64,000 nucleotides of DNA from Hydrogenophaga sp. Lineage in GTDB: Bacteria; Pseudomonadota; Gammaproteobacteria; Burkholderiales; Burkholderiaceae_C. This document shows positions 20,624 through 32,170 of this stretch, piece by piece. The stretch's first letter is position 1, and each line of letters begins with the position of its first letter. The position numbers and the translations under genes are program-made. A model generated the notes under the pieces. It saw only the letters and a list, made by a program, of their open reading frames with translations, was not told the origin of the DNA and did not search any database. The stretch lies in assembly GCF_019635465.1 (NCBI RefSeq), contig NZ_JAHBZK010000001.1, positions 1-64,000 of the forward strand. Reading direction: 5' to 3'.

Positions 20624-20959
20624 TCAGTTGCCGACCGTCACGTAGATGTGACACGTGGGTTTGCTGATGCGGTTGCCACGGCCTTTGGCGCGGGCCTCGA
20701 ATCGCTTGAGCGTCGTGCCTTGCTCGACGTAGATCGTCTTCACGCGCAGTTCATCGATGTCGGCACCGTCGTTGTGCTCGGCATTGGCGATGGCGGATTC
20801 GAGGGCCTTCTTCACGATGCCAGCGGCCTTCTTCTGCGTGAAGGTCAGGATGTTGAGCGCCTGGTCGACCTTCTTGCCACGAATCAGGTCGGCCACGAGG
20901 CGGCCTTTGTCCACCGACAGGCGCACGCCGCGGACGACAGAGCGGGTTTCCGTACTCAT
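20624..20959 (-). CDS. rplV: 50S ribosomal protein L22
   Basis: 111 aa; conserved [21 protein letters not shown] and the beta-hairpin region ending [14 protein letters not shown]-like (here [16 protein letters not shown]) that lines the exit tunnel. It sits between rpsS and rpsC in normal order. Confidence 0.97.
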   Translation of the reverse strand: MSTETRSVVRGVRLSVDKGRLVADLIRGKKVDQALNILTFTQKKAAGIVKKALESAIANAEHNDGADIDELRVKTIYVEQGTTLKRFEARAKGRGNRISKPTCHIYVTVGN

Positions 20960-20968
20960 GGTGTTTCC

Positions 20969-21244
20969 TTACTTCTTGGCTTTCTTGTCGCCCGGATGAC
21001 CCTTGTAGGTACGGGTCAGGGAGAACTCGCCGAGCTTGTGACCGACCATCTGGTCGGTGATGTACACCGGCACGTGCTGCTTGCCGTTGTGCACGGCAAT
21101 GGTCAGACCGATGAACTCGGGCAGGATCATGGAACGGCGCGACCAGGTCTTGACCGGTTTCTTGTCCTTGTTGGCCTGGGCCTTCTCGACCTTGGCCATC
21201 AGGTGATGGTCGACGAAGGGGCCTTTTTTGAGAGAGCGAGTCAT
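20969..21244 (-). CDS. rpsS: 30S ribosomal protein S19
   Basis: 91 aa, starting [20 protein letters not shown] with [21 protein letters not shown] and [17 protein letters not shown], all standard S19 features. It binds the head of the small subunit. It lies 12 bases after rplB. Confidence 0.98.
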   Translation of the reverse strand: MTRSLKKGPFVDHHLMAKVEKAQANKDKKPVKTWSRRSMILPEFIGLTIAVHNGKQHVPVYITDQMVGHKLGEFSLTRTYKGHPGDKKAKK

Positions 21245-21256
21245 TTCGTCAACCCC

Positions 21257-22081
21257 TTACTTCTTGCGACGCGACACGATCATGTTCTGCGTGCGGCGGT
21301 TGTTGCGGGTGCGGTAACCCTTGGTGAGGTTGCCCCACGGATCCACCGGCGCGCGACCTTCGCCCGTCTTACCTTCACCACCACCATGCGGGTGGTCGAT
21401 CGGGTTCATGGCGGTACCGCGAACGGTCGGACGGATGCCCATGTGGCGCTTGGCACCGGCCTTGCCGATCTGGCGCAGGCTGTGCTCGGTGTTCGACACC
21501 TCACCGATGGTGGCGCGGCAGTCGACGTGGATCTTGCGAACCTCGCCCGAGCGCATGCGGACCTGGGCGTAGATGCCTTCGCGAGCCAGCAGCACGGCGG
21601 AGGCACCAGCGGAGCGCGCAATCTGCGCGCCCTTGCCCACTTGCAGTTCGATGCAGTGAATGGTCGAACCCACCGGGATGTTGCGGATCGGCAGGGTGTT
21701 GCCCACACGGATCGGCGACTCAGAGCCGGACATCAGGGTCGCGCCCACTTCCACGCCACGCGGCGCGATGATGTAGCGACGCTCACCGTCGGCATAGCAC
21801 AGCAGCGCAATGTGCGCGGTGCGGTTCGGGTCGTACTCGATGCGCTCGACCTTGGCCGGAATGTTGTCCTTGTTGCGACGGAAGTCGACGACACGGTAAT
21901 GGTGCTTGGCACCGCCACCCTTGTGACGCGTGGTGATGTGACCGTTGTTGTTGCGGCCCGACTTCTGGTGCTGGGGTTCCAGCAGCGGCGCGTAGCCCGC
22001 ACCTTTGTGCAGGGTTTCGCGCGTGACCTTCACCATGCCGCGACGGCCTGGTGAAGTCGGTTTCATCTTGATGACAGCCAT
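21257..22081 (-). CDS. rplB: 50S ribosomal protein L2
   Basis: 274 aa, starting [16 protein letters not shown]; conserved [16 protein letters not shown] and the C-terminal [15 protein letters not shown] needed for peptidyl-transferase assembly. Two bases separate it from rplW. A long open frame on the opposite strand here is only a codon-bias shadow. Confidence 0.98.
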   Translation of the reverse strand: MAVIKMKPTSPGRRGMVKVTRETLHKGAGYAPLLEPQHQKSGRNNNGHITTRHKGGGAKHHYRVVDFRRNKDNIPAKVERIEYDPNRTAHIALLCYADGERRYIIAPRGVEVGATLMSGSESPIRVGNTLPIRNIPVGSTIHCIELQVGKGAQIARSAGASAVLLAREGIYAQVRMRSGEVRKIHVDCRATIGEVSNTEHSLRQIGKAGAKRHMGIRPTVRGTAMNPIDHPHGGGEGKTGEGRAPVDPWGNLTKGYRTRNNRRTQNMIVSRRKK

Positions 22082-22083
22082 GA

Positions 22084-22398
22084 TTACGCGGCCTCCCCAC
22101 CGAAGTTGAGCTCTTGACCCGGCATCAGCGTCACGTAGGCTTTGCGCACGTGATCGCGGCGGCCGATGGTCTTGCCGAAGCGCTTGACCTTGCCCTTCTG
22201 GTTGAGCACGGAGACGTCCTTGACCTCGACCTTGAACATCAGCTCGACAGCGGCTTTGATCTCGGGCTTGGTGGCATCGCGCAGCACTTTGAACAGCACG
22301 GCGTTGGATTTTTCTGCCGCCATGGTGGCTTTCTCGGACACGATCGGTGCCACGAGAACCTGCATCAGGCGACCTTCGTCGAATTGGGCGGTGCTCAT
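22084..22398 (-). CDS. rplW: 50S ribosomal protein L23
   Basis: 104 aa with [20 protein letters not shown] and [19 protein letters not shown], typical of L23, which docks trigger factor and SRP at the tunnel exit. It overlaps the rplD stop by 4 bases. Confidence 0.97.
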   Translation of the reverse strand: MSTAQFDEGRLMQVLVAPIVSEKATMAAEKSNAVLFKVLRDATKPEIKAAVELMFKVEVKDVSVLNQKGKVKRFGKTIGRRDHVRKAYVTLMPGQELNFGGEAA

Positions 22399-23018
22399 GC
22401 GAACATCTCCTTGAGCTGGTCGATCGCCGCCTTGGTGACGATCACTTGCTTGTAATGCACCAGCGACAGCGGGTCGGCGTAACGGGGCTCGACCACCAGC
22501 ACATTGACCAGGTTGCGCGAGGCCAGGTACAGGTTTTCGTCGACCTCATCGGCGATCACGAGCACCGACGACTTCAGGTTCATGGCCTTGAACTTGTCGG
22601 CCAACTGCTTGGTCTTGGGCGAGTCGACCTTGATCGACTCCACTACAGCCAGGCGGCCTTCACGAACCAGCTGCGAGAAGATGGAGGCCATGCCAGCGCG
22701 GTACATCTTCTTGTTCAGCTTCTGGCTGAAGTTTTCGTCAGGGCTGTTCGGGAAGGTGCGTCCGCCCCCACGCCACAACGGCGAGGACGTCATACCGGCG
22801 CGAGCGCGACCGGTGCCCTTTTGCTTGAACGGCTTCTTGGTCGAGTGCTTGACCATCTGACGGTCTTTTTGAGCACGCGTACCTTGGCGAGCGTTGGCCT
22901 GATAGGCCACCACGAGTTGGTGAATCAGGGCTTCGTTGTAGTCGCGACCAAAGACGGTCTCGGGCACGTCCAGCTTGGACGCAGCCTGACCCTGGTCATT
23001 GAGGAGTTCAACTTGCAT
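22395..23018 (-). CDS. rplD: 50S ribosomal protein L4
   Basis: 207 aa. The tunnel loop [25 protein letters not shown] is visible (residues about 60-85). In enteric bacteria L4 also represses its own S10 operon; whether that holds here is unknown. The ATG overlaps the rplC stop by one base. Confidence 0.97.
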   Translation of the reverse strand: MQVELLNDQGQAASKLDVPETVFGRDYNEALIHQLVVAYQANARQGTRAQKDRQMVKHSTKKPFKQKGTGRARAGMTSSPLWRGGGRTFPNSPDENFSQKLNKKMYRAGMASIFSQLVREGRLAVVESIKVDSPKTKQLADKFKAMNLKSSVLVIADEVDENLYLASRNLVNVLVVEPRYADPLSLVHYKQVIVTKAAIDQLKEMFA

Positions 23019-23692
23019 CAGTTCGCTCCTTTGGCGGCCTTGGCCTTGACGGCGGGACGCACGGTCACGAAGCCGCCCTTGGCACCGGGCACGGCGCCAC
23101 GGATCATCAGCAGTTGACGGGCTTCATCAACACGCACGATGTCCAGGTTCTGAATGGTTTTGGTGACGTCGCCCAGATGGCCCGTCATCTTCTTGCCCGG
23201 GAACACACGGCCCGGATCCTGCGCCATCGAGATGGAGCCAGGAACGTTGTGCGAGCGGCTGTTACCGTGCGAGGCGCGCTGCGAACCGAAGTTGTGGCGC
23301 TTGATGGTGCCAGCAAAGCCTTTACCGATCGAAGTGCCTTGCACATCGACCTTCTGGCCTGCGGCGAAGAGGACATTCGCTGCCACAACGGCGCCCGGCT
23401 GGTACTGGGCAGCAACGTCGGCGGCAACGCGGAATTCCTGAATGATTTCGCCTGCTTCGGCACCTGCTTTGGCGAGGTGGCCGGCGACCGGCTTGGCCAC
23501 ACGCGAGGCGCGACGCTTGCCGAAAGTGACCTGCAGGGCGTCATAGCCATCGTTGGCCTGGGTCTTGACCTGGGTGACGCGGTTGTTCGACACGTCGACC
23601 ACCGTGACAGGCACGGCGTCCCCGTCGTCGGTGAACAGGCGCATCATGCCCACCTTGCGGCCCAACAACCCGAGGGAGTTGCTCAGACTCAT
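23018..23692 (-). CDS. rplC: 50S ribosomal protein L3
   Basis: 224 aa from the start [20 protein letters not shown]; the frame is open to 23770 but the extension has no family match. Conserved [20 protein letters not shown] and [16 protein letters not shown] are present. A 181-base gap with a hairpin separates it from rpsJ, unlike the tight spacing of the other genes. Confidence 0.97.
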   Translation of the reverse strand: MSLSNSLGLLGRKVGMMRLFTDDGDAVPVTVVDVSNNRVTQVKTQANDGYDALQVTFGKRRASRVAKPVAGHLAKAGAEAGEIIQEFRVAADVAAQYQPGAVVAANVLFAAGQKVDVQGTSIGKGFAGTIKRHNFGSQRASHGNSRSHNVPGSISMAQDPGRVFPGKKMTGHLGDVTKTIQNLDIVRVDEARQLLMIRGAVPGAKGGFVTVRPAVKAKAAKGAN

Positions 23693-23804
23693 TGTTTTCT
23701 CCGTTCCCGACTGCAATTGGCCGGGGCTGATGGTGCAAGGCCTGGGGCCTTGCGCGATACGTCGCCTCATTGGGCAACGCCACGAAACTCCGGCCAGAAG
23801 CCGG

Positions 23805-23833
23805 AAAGCCCGCCAGTATAGCCGGCGGGCTTT
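23805..23833 (-). promoter_or_regulatory. Hairpin between rpsJ and rplC with a -10-like loop
   Basis: 10-bp stem AAAGCCCGCC / GGCGGGCTTT, loop AGTATAGCC. On the minus strand the stem is followed by only TTT then CC, so it is a weak terminator or attenuator. The loop and stem edge read TATACT on the minus strand (23820-23815), with TTGCAG 17 bases upstream, a possible promoter for rplC onward. Confidence 0.5.
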
Positions 23834-23873
23834 GGATCTGCAAGCGCCGCCGGGCGGCAGCGCATGAAACTGC

Positions 23874-24188
23874 TTACTGCAGCTTGATTTCGACGTCGAC
23901 GCCAGCAGGCAGGTCGAGCTTCATGAGTGCGTCAACCGTCTTGTCAGTCGGGTCGACGATGTCCATGAGGCGCTGGTGCGTACGGATCTCGAACTGGTCG
24001 CGGCTGGTCTTGTTGACGTGCGGCGAGCGCAGGATATCGAAGCGCTTCATGCGCGTCGGCAAGGGCACCGGGCCCTTGACGATGGCGCCCGTGCGCTTGG
24101 CGGTGTCAACGATTTCGGCGGCCGAGGTGTCGATCAGCTTGTAGTCGAAGGCCTTGAGGCGGATGCGGATCTTTTGCTTGGTGGACAT
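23874..24188 (-). CDS. rpsJ: 30S ribosomal protein S10 (NusE)
   Basis: 104 aa, starting [51 protein letters not shown] is the conserved core. S10 also acts with NusB in antitermination. It follows tuf by 12 bases. Confidence 0.98.
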   Translation of the reverse strand: MSTKQKIRIRLKAFDYKLIDTSAAEIVDTAKRTGAIVKGPVPLPTRMKRFDILRSPHVNKTSRDQFEIRTHQRLMDIVDPTDKTVDALMKLDLPAGVDVEIKLQ

Positions 24189-24200
24189 GGTGGCCGCTCC

Positions 24201-25391
<1,191 letters not shown>

Positions 25392-25500
25392 GTCGATTCC
25401 TTCAAAAAGAACAACGCCCGTGTTGCGGTTTTAGGTCTGCACGCCACTGCTGATTCCCCCCGCACGGGCACAGGGAGGCGTGACGTCGCAGACCAACTGA

Positions 25501-25530
25501 AAAAACGAGCCGGCCTGGAAGGGTCGGCCC
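25501..25530 (-). terminator. Imperfect hairpin with T run after fusA
   Basis: On the minus strand GCCGACC / GGCCGGC form a stem with one A-C mismatch and a 6-base loop, followed by TCG and six T. It could be a partial terminator that lowers readthrough from fusA into tuf; the weak stem leaves doubt. Confidence 0.4.
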
Positions 25531-25537
25531 ATCGAAC

Positions 25538-27640
25538 TTATTTGGCGCGTGCAGCGACGATGGCTTCGGACACATTGCGCGGCGCTTCCGCGTAGTGCTT
25601 GAATTCCATCGTATAGGTGGCACGACCCTGCGACATCGAGCGCAGCGTGGTGGAGTAGCCGAACATTTCGGACAGCGGCACTTCGGCCTTGATGGCCTTG
25701 CCGCCACCGACCATATCCTCCATACCCTGCACCATGCCGCGACGGCTGGACAAGTCGCCCATCACGTTGCCGGCGTAGTCTTCAGGCGTCTCGACTTCCA
25801 CGGCCATCATGGGCTCGAGGATGACGGGGTTGGCCTTCTTGCAGCCTTCCTTGAAGCCGAAGATGGCGGCCATCTTGAACGCCTGCTCGGACGAGTCCAC
25901 GTCGTGGTACGAGCCGAAGTGCAGCGTGACCTTGACGTCGACCACCGGGAAGCCGGCCAGCACGCCGCTGTTGAGGGCTTCGATCACGCCCTTCTCAACG
26001 GCCGGGATGTATTCACGCGGCACCACGCCACCCTTGATGGCATCGACGAACTCGAAGCCTTTGCCGGCCTCGTTGGGCTCGACCTTGAACACGACGTGAC
26101 CGTATTGGCCCTTACCGCCCGACTGACGCACGAACTTGCCTTCGGCCTCATCGACCGTCTTGCGGATGGTTTCACGGTAGGCCACTTGCGGCTTGCCCAC
26201 GTTGGCTTCCACACCGAACTCGCGCTTCATACGGTCGACGATGATCTCCAGGTGCAGCTCGCCCATACCGGCGATGATGGTCTGGCCGGATTCTTCGTCG
26301 GTCTTCACACGGAAGGACGGATCTTCGGAAGCCAGGCGTTGCAGCGCAATACCCATCTTCTCCTGGTCGGCCTTGGTCTTGGGCTCCACAGCCTGCGCGA
26401 TCACGGGCTCGGGGAAAACCATGCGCTCCAGCATGATGACGGCTTCGGGATCGCACAAGGTCTCACCCGTGGTCACGTCCTTGAGGCCCACGCAGGCAGC
26501 GATGTCACCAGCGCGAATTTCTTCGACTTCCTGGCGGTTGTTGGCGTGCATCTGCACGATACGACCGATGCGCTCCTTCTTGCCCTTGACCGGGTTGAAC
26601 ACGGAGTCGCCCTTCTTGAGGACGCCCGAGTACACACGCACGAACGTGAGCTGGCCCACGTACGGGTCGGTCATCAGCTTGAACGCCAGCGCTGACAGCT
26701 TTTCTTCATCGGCGGCCTTGCGCGAGGTCGGTGCCTCGTTCTCGTCGGTACCACCCACGGGCGGGATGTCCACCGGCGAGGGCAGGAAGTCGATCACGGC
26801 GTCGAGCATGCGCTGCACACCCTTGTTCTTGAACGCGGTGCCGCAAAGCATCGGCTGGATTTCCGTCGCGAGCGTGCGCGTGCGGATGCCCAGCTTGATT
26901 TCTTCCTCGGTGAGATCACCCTCCTCGAGGTACTTGTTCATGAGCTCTTCGCTGGCTTCGGCCGCGGCCTCGACCATCTTTTCGCGCCACTCCTTGGCCG
27001 ACTCGACGAGCTCGGCCGGGATGTCCTGGTACTCGAACTTCATGCCTTGCGAGGCTTCGTCCCAGATGATGGCTTTCATCTTGAGCAGGTCGACCACGCC
27101 CTTGAAGTTGTCTTCAGCGCCGATGGGAATCACCACAGGAACCGGGTTGGCCTTCAGACGCAGGCGCATCTGGTCATAGACCTTGAAGAAGTTGGCACCG
27201 GTGCGGTCCATCTTGTTCACGAAGGCCAGACGCGGCACTTTGTATTTGTTGGCCTGGCGCCAGACGGTTTCCGACTGGGGCTGCACGCCACCCACGGCGC
27301 AGTACACCATGCACGCACCGTCGAGCACTCGCATGGAACGCTCCACCTCGATGGTGAAGTCCACGTGGCCGGGGGTGTCGATGATGTTGAAACGGTGCTC
27401 GGGGTAGGACAGGTCCATACCCTTCCAGAAGCAGGTGGTGGCGGCGGACGTAATCGTGATACCACGCTCCTGCTCCTGTTCCATCCAGTCCATGGTGGCG
27501 GCGCCGTCGTGCACTTCACCGATCTTGTGGTTCACGCCGGTATAGAACAGGATGCGCTCGGTCGTCGTGGTCTTGCCAGCGTCGATGTGCGCGGAAATGC
27601 CGATGTTGCGGTAACGCTCGAGAGGCGTGGTGCGGGCCAT
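25538..27640 (-). CDS. fusA: Elongation factor G
   Basis: 700-aa translocase GTPase. The G domain begins [31 protein letters not shown] with switch [10 protein letters not shown] and NKMDR. Domain IV is recognised from [11 protein letters not shown]. Full family length. The 89-base gap to rpsG holds an 8-bp inverted repeat (27661-27694, GAGCCCGC arms) of unknown role. Confidence 0.98.
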   Translation of the reverse strand: MARTTPLERYRNIGISAHIDAGKTTTTERILFYTGVNHKIGEVHDGAATMDWMEQEQERGITITSAATTCFWKGMDLSYPEHRFNIIDTPGHVDFTIEVERSMRVLDGACMVYCAVGGVQPQSETVWRQANKYKVPRLAFVNKMDRTGANFFKVYDQMRLRLKANPVPVVIPIGAEDNFKGVVDLLKMKAIIWDEASQGMKFEYQDIPAELVESAKEWREKMVEAAAEASEELMNKYLEEGDLTEEEIKLGIRTRTLATEIQPMLCGTAFKNKGVQRMLDAVIDFLPSPVDIPPVGGTDENEAPTSRKAADEEKLSALAFKLMTDPYVGQLTFVRVYSGVLKKGDSVFNPVKGKKERIGRIVQMHANNRQEVEEIRAGDIAACVGLKDVTTGETLCDPEAVIMLERMVFPEPVIAQAVEPKTKADQEKMGIALQRLASEDPSFRVKTDEESGQTIIAGMGELHLEIIVDRMKREFGVEANVGKPQVAYRETIRKTVDEAEGKFVRQSGGKGQYGHVVFKVEPNEAGKGFEFVDAIKGGVVPREYIPAVEKGVIEALNSGVLAGFPVVDVKVTLHFGSYHDVDSSEQAFKMAAIFGFKEGCKKANPVILEPMMAVEVETPEDYAGNVMGDLSSRRGMVQGMEDMVGGGKAIKAEVPLSEMFGYSTTLRSMSQGRATYTMEFKHYAEAPRNVSEAIVAARAK

Positions 27641-27729
27641 GGAAATACTCCGGAAAGGTTCGAGCCCGCCACCCCATCACAGGGCTTGCGGGCTCTCGGG
27701 TCAGGTTGATCGGAAGACTAACTGCCGAA

Positions 27730-28200
27730 TCAGAAGCGGAAATGACTGAAGGCCTTGTTGGCCTCGGCCATGCGGTGCACTTCGTCGCGACGCTTCATGG
27801 CGCCGCCGCGGCCTTCGGTGGCCTCGATCAGTTCGTTGGCCAGGCGCATGGCCATGGACTTCTCGCTGCGCTTCTTGGCGGCCTCCTTGATCCAGCGCAT
27901 CGACAGCGCGAGACGGCGGACGGGACGCACCTCGACCGGCACCTGGTAGTTGGCGCCACCCACACGGCGGCTCTTGACTTCCACCATGGGTTTGACGTTG
28001 TTGATGGCCACCGAGAAGATTTCCAGCGGGTCCTTGCCCGACTTCTTCTCGATCTGCTCGAACGCGCCATAGATGATGCGCTCGGCCACGGCCTTTTTGC
28101 CGCCTTGCATGATCACGTTCATGAACTTGGCGACTTCGACATTGCCGAACTTGGGATCCGGCAGGATTTCACGTTTAGGGACTTCGCGACGACGGGGCAT
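27730..28200 (-). CDS. rpsG: 30S ribosomal protein S7
   Basis: 156 aa, starting [21 protein letters not shown]7 nucleates assembly of the small-subunit head. The 152-base rpsL-rpsG spacer contains a small hairpin GACCTT-TGTTC-AAGGTC at 28285-28301; in E. coli S7 binds the equivalent spacer, but no such site can be proved here. Confidence 0.98.
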   Translation of the reverse strand: MPRRREVPKREILPDPKFGNVEVAKFMNVIMQGGKKAVAERIIYGAFEQIEKKSGKDPLEIFSVAINNVKPMVEVKSRRVGGANYQVPVEVRPVRRLALSMRWIKEAAKKRSEKSMAMRLANELIEATEGRGGAMKRRDEVHRMAEANKAFSHFRF

Positions 28201-28352
28201 GATTCACCTCTTGCTTCAGTTGATGTCCGGACGTCCTTGTTGATCCGAACACCCCGCAGACCCATCAGGAGCCTGCACTTACTCGACCTTTGTTCAAGGT
28301 CACTACGCCAGCCAGCACGTCAAGCCGGTGGCACCTTTGATTCAGAAGCCGA

Positions 28353-28730
28353 TCAGGCTTTCTTGGGGCGCTTGGCGCCGTACTTGGAGCGCGACTGCTT
28401 GCGGTCTTTCACGCCTTGCAGGTCAAGCGAGCCGCGAACGATGTGGTAGCGCACACCCGGCAAGTCCTTGACACGACCGCCGCGCACGAGCACGACCGAG
28501 TGCTCTTGCAGGTTGTGGCCCTCACCCCCGATGTAGGAGATGACTTCGAAGCCGTTGGTCAAGCGGACTTTGGCCACCTTGCGAAGTGCCGAGTTCGGCT
28601 TCTTCGGCGTGGTGGTGTACACGCGGGTGCAAACACCGCGACGCTGCGGCGAGTTCTCCATGGCCGGGCTCTTGGATTTGGTCTTTTCGACCTCCCGGCC
28701 TTGGCGCACGAGTTGGTTGATGGTTGGCAT
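28353..28730 (-). CDS. rpsL: 30S ribosomal protein S12
   Basis: 125 aa, starting [13 protein letters not shown]. The two decoding loops are intact: [15 protein letters not shown] and [17 protein letters not shown], the places where streptomycin-resistance changes occur; both look wild type. First gene of the str cluster. Confidence 0.98.
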   Translation of the reverse strand: MPTINQLVRQGREVEKTKSKSPAMENSPQRRGVCTRVYTTTPKKPNSALRKVAKVRLTNGFEVISYIGGEGHNLQEHSVVLVRGGRVKDLPGVRYHIVRGSLDLQGVKDRKQSRSKYGAKRPKKA

Positions 28731-28792
28731 TGAAAACGTCCCTAAACGTTTGAAAACAGCGAAGCCTTCCGGAAAATTCCGAAAAGCCCGCT

Positions 28793-28822
28793 AGTGTAGC
28801 ACTCGCCGAAGTTGCGTGGCAA
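28793..28822 (-). promoter_or_regulatory. Probable promoter of the str (rpsL) operon
   Basis: Minus strand TTGCCA (28822-28817), 18-base spacer, TACACT (28798-28793). The boxes match the sigma-70 consensus at 5 and 4 of 6 positions. The start would be near 28786, about 56 bases before rpsL. Confidence 0.5.
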
Positions 28823-28848
28823 GCCGCGACCTGGTTCGCAACGGCTAT

Positions 28849-30030
28849 CTACTGAATCCAGAGGCGAACGGCATCCCAGGCCCGGCCGAAAATGCCCGCC
28901 TCTTCCACGGTCTCCAGCACAGTGAGTGGAACCTCCACCACCGGCTGCCCCGCGGCTGTCGTCACCCGCAAAGTCCCGAGCGCCTGGCCCTTTTGAAGCG
29001 GCGCGACCAATGGCTCCGGGCGAACGACCTCAGACTTCAGACGAGCTCCCTCGCCAGCCGGAACGGAAACGACCACCCCCTCGGTACGCCCCAGCTTCAC
29101 CGTGTCGGCCTTGCCCTTCCAGATCCGCGGCTCGGCGGCGGCCTGATTGGCGCCCAGCAATCGCACCGTATCGAATGCGGTGTAACCCCAGTTGAGCAAC
29201 TTCTGCGATTCCGCCGCTCGTGCATTTTCACTGGTGGCCCCCAGCATCACAGACAACAGCCGACGTTGACCTGCGGCTCCGTCGCCCAATCCCGGCACCG
29301 GGCGTCGGGCGGTCGCCACCAGGCAATAGCCTGCCGCATCGGTGTGCCCGGTCTTGAGGCCATCCACCGTTGGGTCCCGAAACAGCAGGAGGTTGCGATT
29401 GGTATCGTTGGTCGCCGGTGTACCTGGATACCGATACCGCTGAATGGCGTAGTACCCCACGTATTGAGGGAAATCGTTCATGAGGCGCGACGCCAGTGTT
29501 GCGAGGTCGCGCGCCGTGGTGGTGTGGCCAGCTTCGGTCAGCCCCTCAGGATTGCGGTAGCCAGTCGCGTTCATGCCCAAGGCCTTGGCCTGCTGATTCA
29601 TCAGCTCCACGAATCGCTCCACCGTGCCCCCCACGCCTTCGGCCAGGGCAACAGTTGCGTCATTGCCCGACTGCACGATCATGCCTTTGATCAGGTCTTC
29701 GACCGGAACCTGCATGCGGGGATCGATGAACATGCGCGAGCCAGGCATCTTCCAGGCACGCTCGCTGACGCCGAAGGTCTGTTGCAATGAAATCTTGCCA
29801 GCACGCAAGGCATCGAACACCAGGTAAGCCGTCATGAGCTTGGTCAGCGACGCCGGCTCCACCAAGGCATCCGGGTCTTTGCTGGCCAGGACTTGACCAG
29901 TCGTGACATCCAACAACAAGTAGGCACGCGCGGCTATCTCGGGAGGCTGCGGCATTTGAGCGGCAGCCGGCAGTGCGACACCCAGGCAAAGTGCAAGGCC
30001 GACAACGGCCGAGCGAAGGCGATTGATCAA
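28849..30030 (-). CDS. dacA: D-alanyl-D-alanine carboxypeptidase (PBP5/6, DacA/DacC type)
   Basis: 393-aa low-molecular-weight penicillin-binding protein that trims peptidoglycan pentapeptides. Signal peptide ends AAAQM; active-site motifs S-L-T-K (in EPASLTKLM), SGN (VQSGNDA) and KTG (GLKTGHTDAAG) are all intact. The C-terminal end AGIFGRAWDAVRLWIQ is an amphipathic membrane anchor. In related genomes it neighbours the D-amino acid aminotransferase; here they are 24 kb apart. Confidence 0.95.
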   Translation of the reverse strand: MINRLRSAVVGLALCLGVALPAAAQMPQPPEIAARAYLLLDVTTGQVLASKDPDALVEPASLTKLMTAYLVFDALRAGKISLQQTFGVSERAWKMPGSRMFIDPRMQVPVEDLIKGMIVQSGNDATVALAEGVGGTVERFVELMNQQAKALGMNATGYRNPEGLTEAGHTTTARDLATLASRLMNDFPQYVGYYAIQRYRYPGTPATNDTNRNLLLFRDPTVDGLKTGHTDAAGYCLVATARRPVPGLGDGAAGQRRLLSVMLGATSENARAAESQKLLNWGYTAFDTVRLLGANQAAAEPRIWKGKADTVKLGRTEGVVVSVPAGEGARLKSEVVRPEPLVAPLQKGQALGTLRVTTAAGQPVVEVPLTVLETVEEAGIFGRAWDAVRLWIQ

Positions 30031-30063
30031 AACAGAATCCTCATGTTGAAAAGGTTGCGAGCG

Positions 30064-30690
30064 TCAGGCGATCAAATGGCGTCGAACCAACTCTCGCAAC
30101 AAAGGCAGTTGCCCATGAAAGAAATGACCGCCGCCAGGGACCACCGTCACTGGCAGTGACTGCGGGCGGGCCCAGTCCATGGTGGTCGACAGCGGCACGG
30201 TGTCATCTTGCTCGCCATGAACGATCAGTGTTTGCGGCCTGAGTTCCTCGGGCACCTCTGCAACGGCAAATCGGCTGGTGGCCGTCCCGATCAGCACCAC
30301 ATGGGTCAGATCGCGCCCTTGATCATGCAGGCGCCGCACGGCATGAGAGGTGACAAATGCGCCAAACGAAAAGCCTGCCAAAACCAGAGGGCCGCCCCCC
30401 GCTTCAGCGGCAACCACAGACAGCAAGTCATCCAGTTCGCCGCGCCCTTCGTCATATGCCCCTTCGCTGGCACCAATACCGCGAAAGTTGAAGCGAACAG
30501 CCCGCCGACCCGACAGCACGGCGGCTCGAGCCAGCGTCTGCACCACCTTGTTGGTCATGGTGCCACCGAACTGAGGGTGGGGATGGGCAATCACCGCCAC
30601 CCCTGCGGCAGCCGACTCCGGCGTGTCAACGGCAACTTCCAGGGCCCCGGCAGGGCCTGATATCAGTCGCGTCTCGGATGTCGCAGCCAC
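30064..30690 (-). CDS. Alpha/beta hydrolase
   Basis: 208 aa. Early motif HPHPQFGGTMTNKVV gives the oxyanion region, RFNFRGIGASEG is typical, and the nucleophile elbow is GFSFG (serine). The acid and base are likely in VHGEQDDTVP and GGGHFFHG. Substrate unknown; it resembles dienelactone-hydrolase-like cytoplasmic esterases. It is 2 bases from the ferredoxin gene upstream. Confidence 0.85.
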   Translation of the reverse strand: MAATSETRLISGPAGALEVAVDTPESAAAGVAVIAHPHPQFGGTMTNKVVQTLARAAVLSGRRAVRFNFRGIGASEGAYDEGRGELDDLLSVVAAEAGGGPLVLAGFSFGAFVTSHAVRRLHDQGRDLTHVVLIGTATSRFAVAEVPEELRPQTLIVHGEQDDTVPLSTTMDWARPQSLPVTVVPGGGHFFHGQLPLLRELVRRHLIA

Positions 30691-30691
30691 G

Positions 30692-31039
30692 TTATCGACC
30701 GACGTCGGGCGCCAAACGCAAGCGCTCGACGACCACGCCGTCTCGCAGATGGGAGCTCACGATCTCATCGACATCGGCCGCATCCACAAACGAGTACCAA
30801 ACGGCCTCCGGGTATACCACGGCAACCGGCCCACCTGCGCATCGGTCCAGGCACCCCGCTCGGTTCACCCGCACCCCGCCGGGCCCGAGCAAGCCCATCG
30901 ACTTGGCCAGCGACTTGCAGCGCGCAAACGCGTCTTCGGCTTTGTGGTCGCCGCAGCTCGGCTCACCGCCATCACGCTGGTTGAGGCAAAAGAAGATGTG
31001 GCGTCGGTAGTACGACGTGGCTTGGACTGGCTCAGACAT
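30692..31039 (-). CDS. Thioredoxin-like [2Fe-2S] ferredoxin
   Basis: 115 aa. Cysteines in HIFFCLNQRDGG, EPSCGDH, and the pair GCLDRCAGGPVAVVYPEA match the thioredoxin-fold 2Fe-2S ferredoxins. Electron-transfer partner unknown. It is tightly linked to the hydrolase (2 bases) and the VanZ-like gene (10 bases). Confidence 0.85.
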   Translation of the reverse strand: MSEPVQATSYYRRHIFFCLNQRDGGEPSCGDHKAEDAFARCKSLAKSMGLLGPGGVRVNRAGCLDRCAGGPVAVVYPEAVWYSFVDAADVDEIVSSHLRDGVVVERLRLAPDVGR

Positions 31040-31048
31040 CGGGCGATT

Positions 31049-32158
31049 TTAGGCCGGCAGACGATCTCTACCGGGTGAGCGCGCCAGCGCGCCCAAGCCA
31101 TACACGATGGCAGCAAAGGGCCAGATCCAGGACAGCCACTGCGACAAACCATGGAAGCGAATGAACCGTCCTTGCTCCCAGATCTCAACCGACTGCGCAA
31201 AGTAGGGCACTTCGGGCGCCCTGTTGAGGACAGCCAGGGACACCCCCAAACACATCAGCATGATGGCCAGACACAAGCGCCTGGGTAGGAACGCCAACAC
31301 CAAGGCCGCGCAAAACGCCACCACGACGCCAGCCTGAACGGGCTCCGTTGCCCAGGACCACGCGTGCGTGGGACCATAGGTCAGCGCCCCTGACAGCCCA
31401 CCCACGCCCAAGGCAGCCAAGAAAAATGCCGCAGCGAACACCAGGCGGCGCCACCAAATGCGAAGGTCGCCAAACGCCATCAATAAAGGCGCCAACAGCC
31501 CAAGAGCGACACAAAACGCCTCGGTCAGCGGGCTCAAGGGATCGTTCGAAACCCCTTGTTCGGGCAGCCAATACATGAATGGGGTGTCCCACCACCATTC
31601 ACCCAGCGTTTCGGCAACCCGGTCCCATACCTGACCGAGCCCGAATGGAACCGCCAACGGATAAAGCAAAGCCAAAGGCCACAACGCCACCAGCACCAAG
31701 CTGCCATACGCGCTCGCACCAAACCAACTTTCGCGCCACTGCGTCCAGCGCCGGACCATGCCGGTTTGGTCCAGGAAAACGGCCAGGAGAACGCCAACCA
31801 AAGCACCACCTGAATTCAGCAAAAAGTCCACGTTCGATGGGACGCGCGCCAACAGATAGGTTTGCGTGCTTTCGACGGCAGCCGACAGCACGGCAGGCAT
31901 CAACAGACCCAACCACCAGACGCCACTGCGCCAGCCCAGGCGCATCGCGCCAAGTGCCAATAGAAGGCCCAAGGGCATGTACCCAGCGAAGTTGGCCCCA
32001 ACATCAAACGCCGTCCAATACTGTGGCCACGGTGCCAGCAGCCAGGACCAGGGATCGACACCCTGAATGCGCCATCCTGAAAAAGGATAGAGGCTCGCGT
32101 AGCCGATCAAGGCGGCGTAGAGCACCGCCAGTGGCCAGGCCGACGACCTTACGACCAT
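31049..32158 (-). CDS. VanZ-like membrane protein
   Basis: 369 aa with about ten hydrophobic segments. The first half matches VanZ: YPFSGWRIQG, FDVGANFAGYMPLGLLLALG and NVDFLLNSGGALVGV. The role of VanZ proteins outside vancomycin/teicoplanin resistance is unclear. It sits between the HemJ-like gene (12 bases) and the ferredoxin gene. Confidence 0.82.
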   Translation of the reverse strand: MVVRSSAWPLAVLYAALIGYASLYPFSGWRIQGVDPWSWLLAPWPQYWTAFDVGANFAGYMPLGLLLALGAMRLGWRSGVWWLGLLMPAVLSAAVESTQTYLLARVPSNVDFLLNSGGALVGVLLAVFLDQTGMVRRWTQWRESWFGASAYGSLVLVALWPLALLYPLAVPFGLGQVWDRVAETLGEWWWDTPFMYWLPEQGVSNDPLSPLTEAFCVALGLLAPLLMAFGDLRIWWRRLVFAAAFFLAALGVGGLSGALTYGPTHAWSWATEPVQAGVVVAFCAALVLAFLPRRLCLAIMLMCLGVSLAVLNRAPEVPYFAQSVEIWEQGRFIRFHGLSQWLSWIWPFAAIVYGLGALARSPGRDRLPA

Positions 32159-32170
32159 TCGTCCAAAGCC

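Noticed and set aside
20408-22054. 548-codon plus-strand open frame opposite rpsC-rplB
   Set aside because: It is antisense to four well-conserved ribosomal genes and results from GC-rich third positions.
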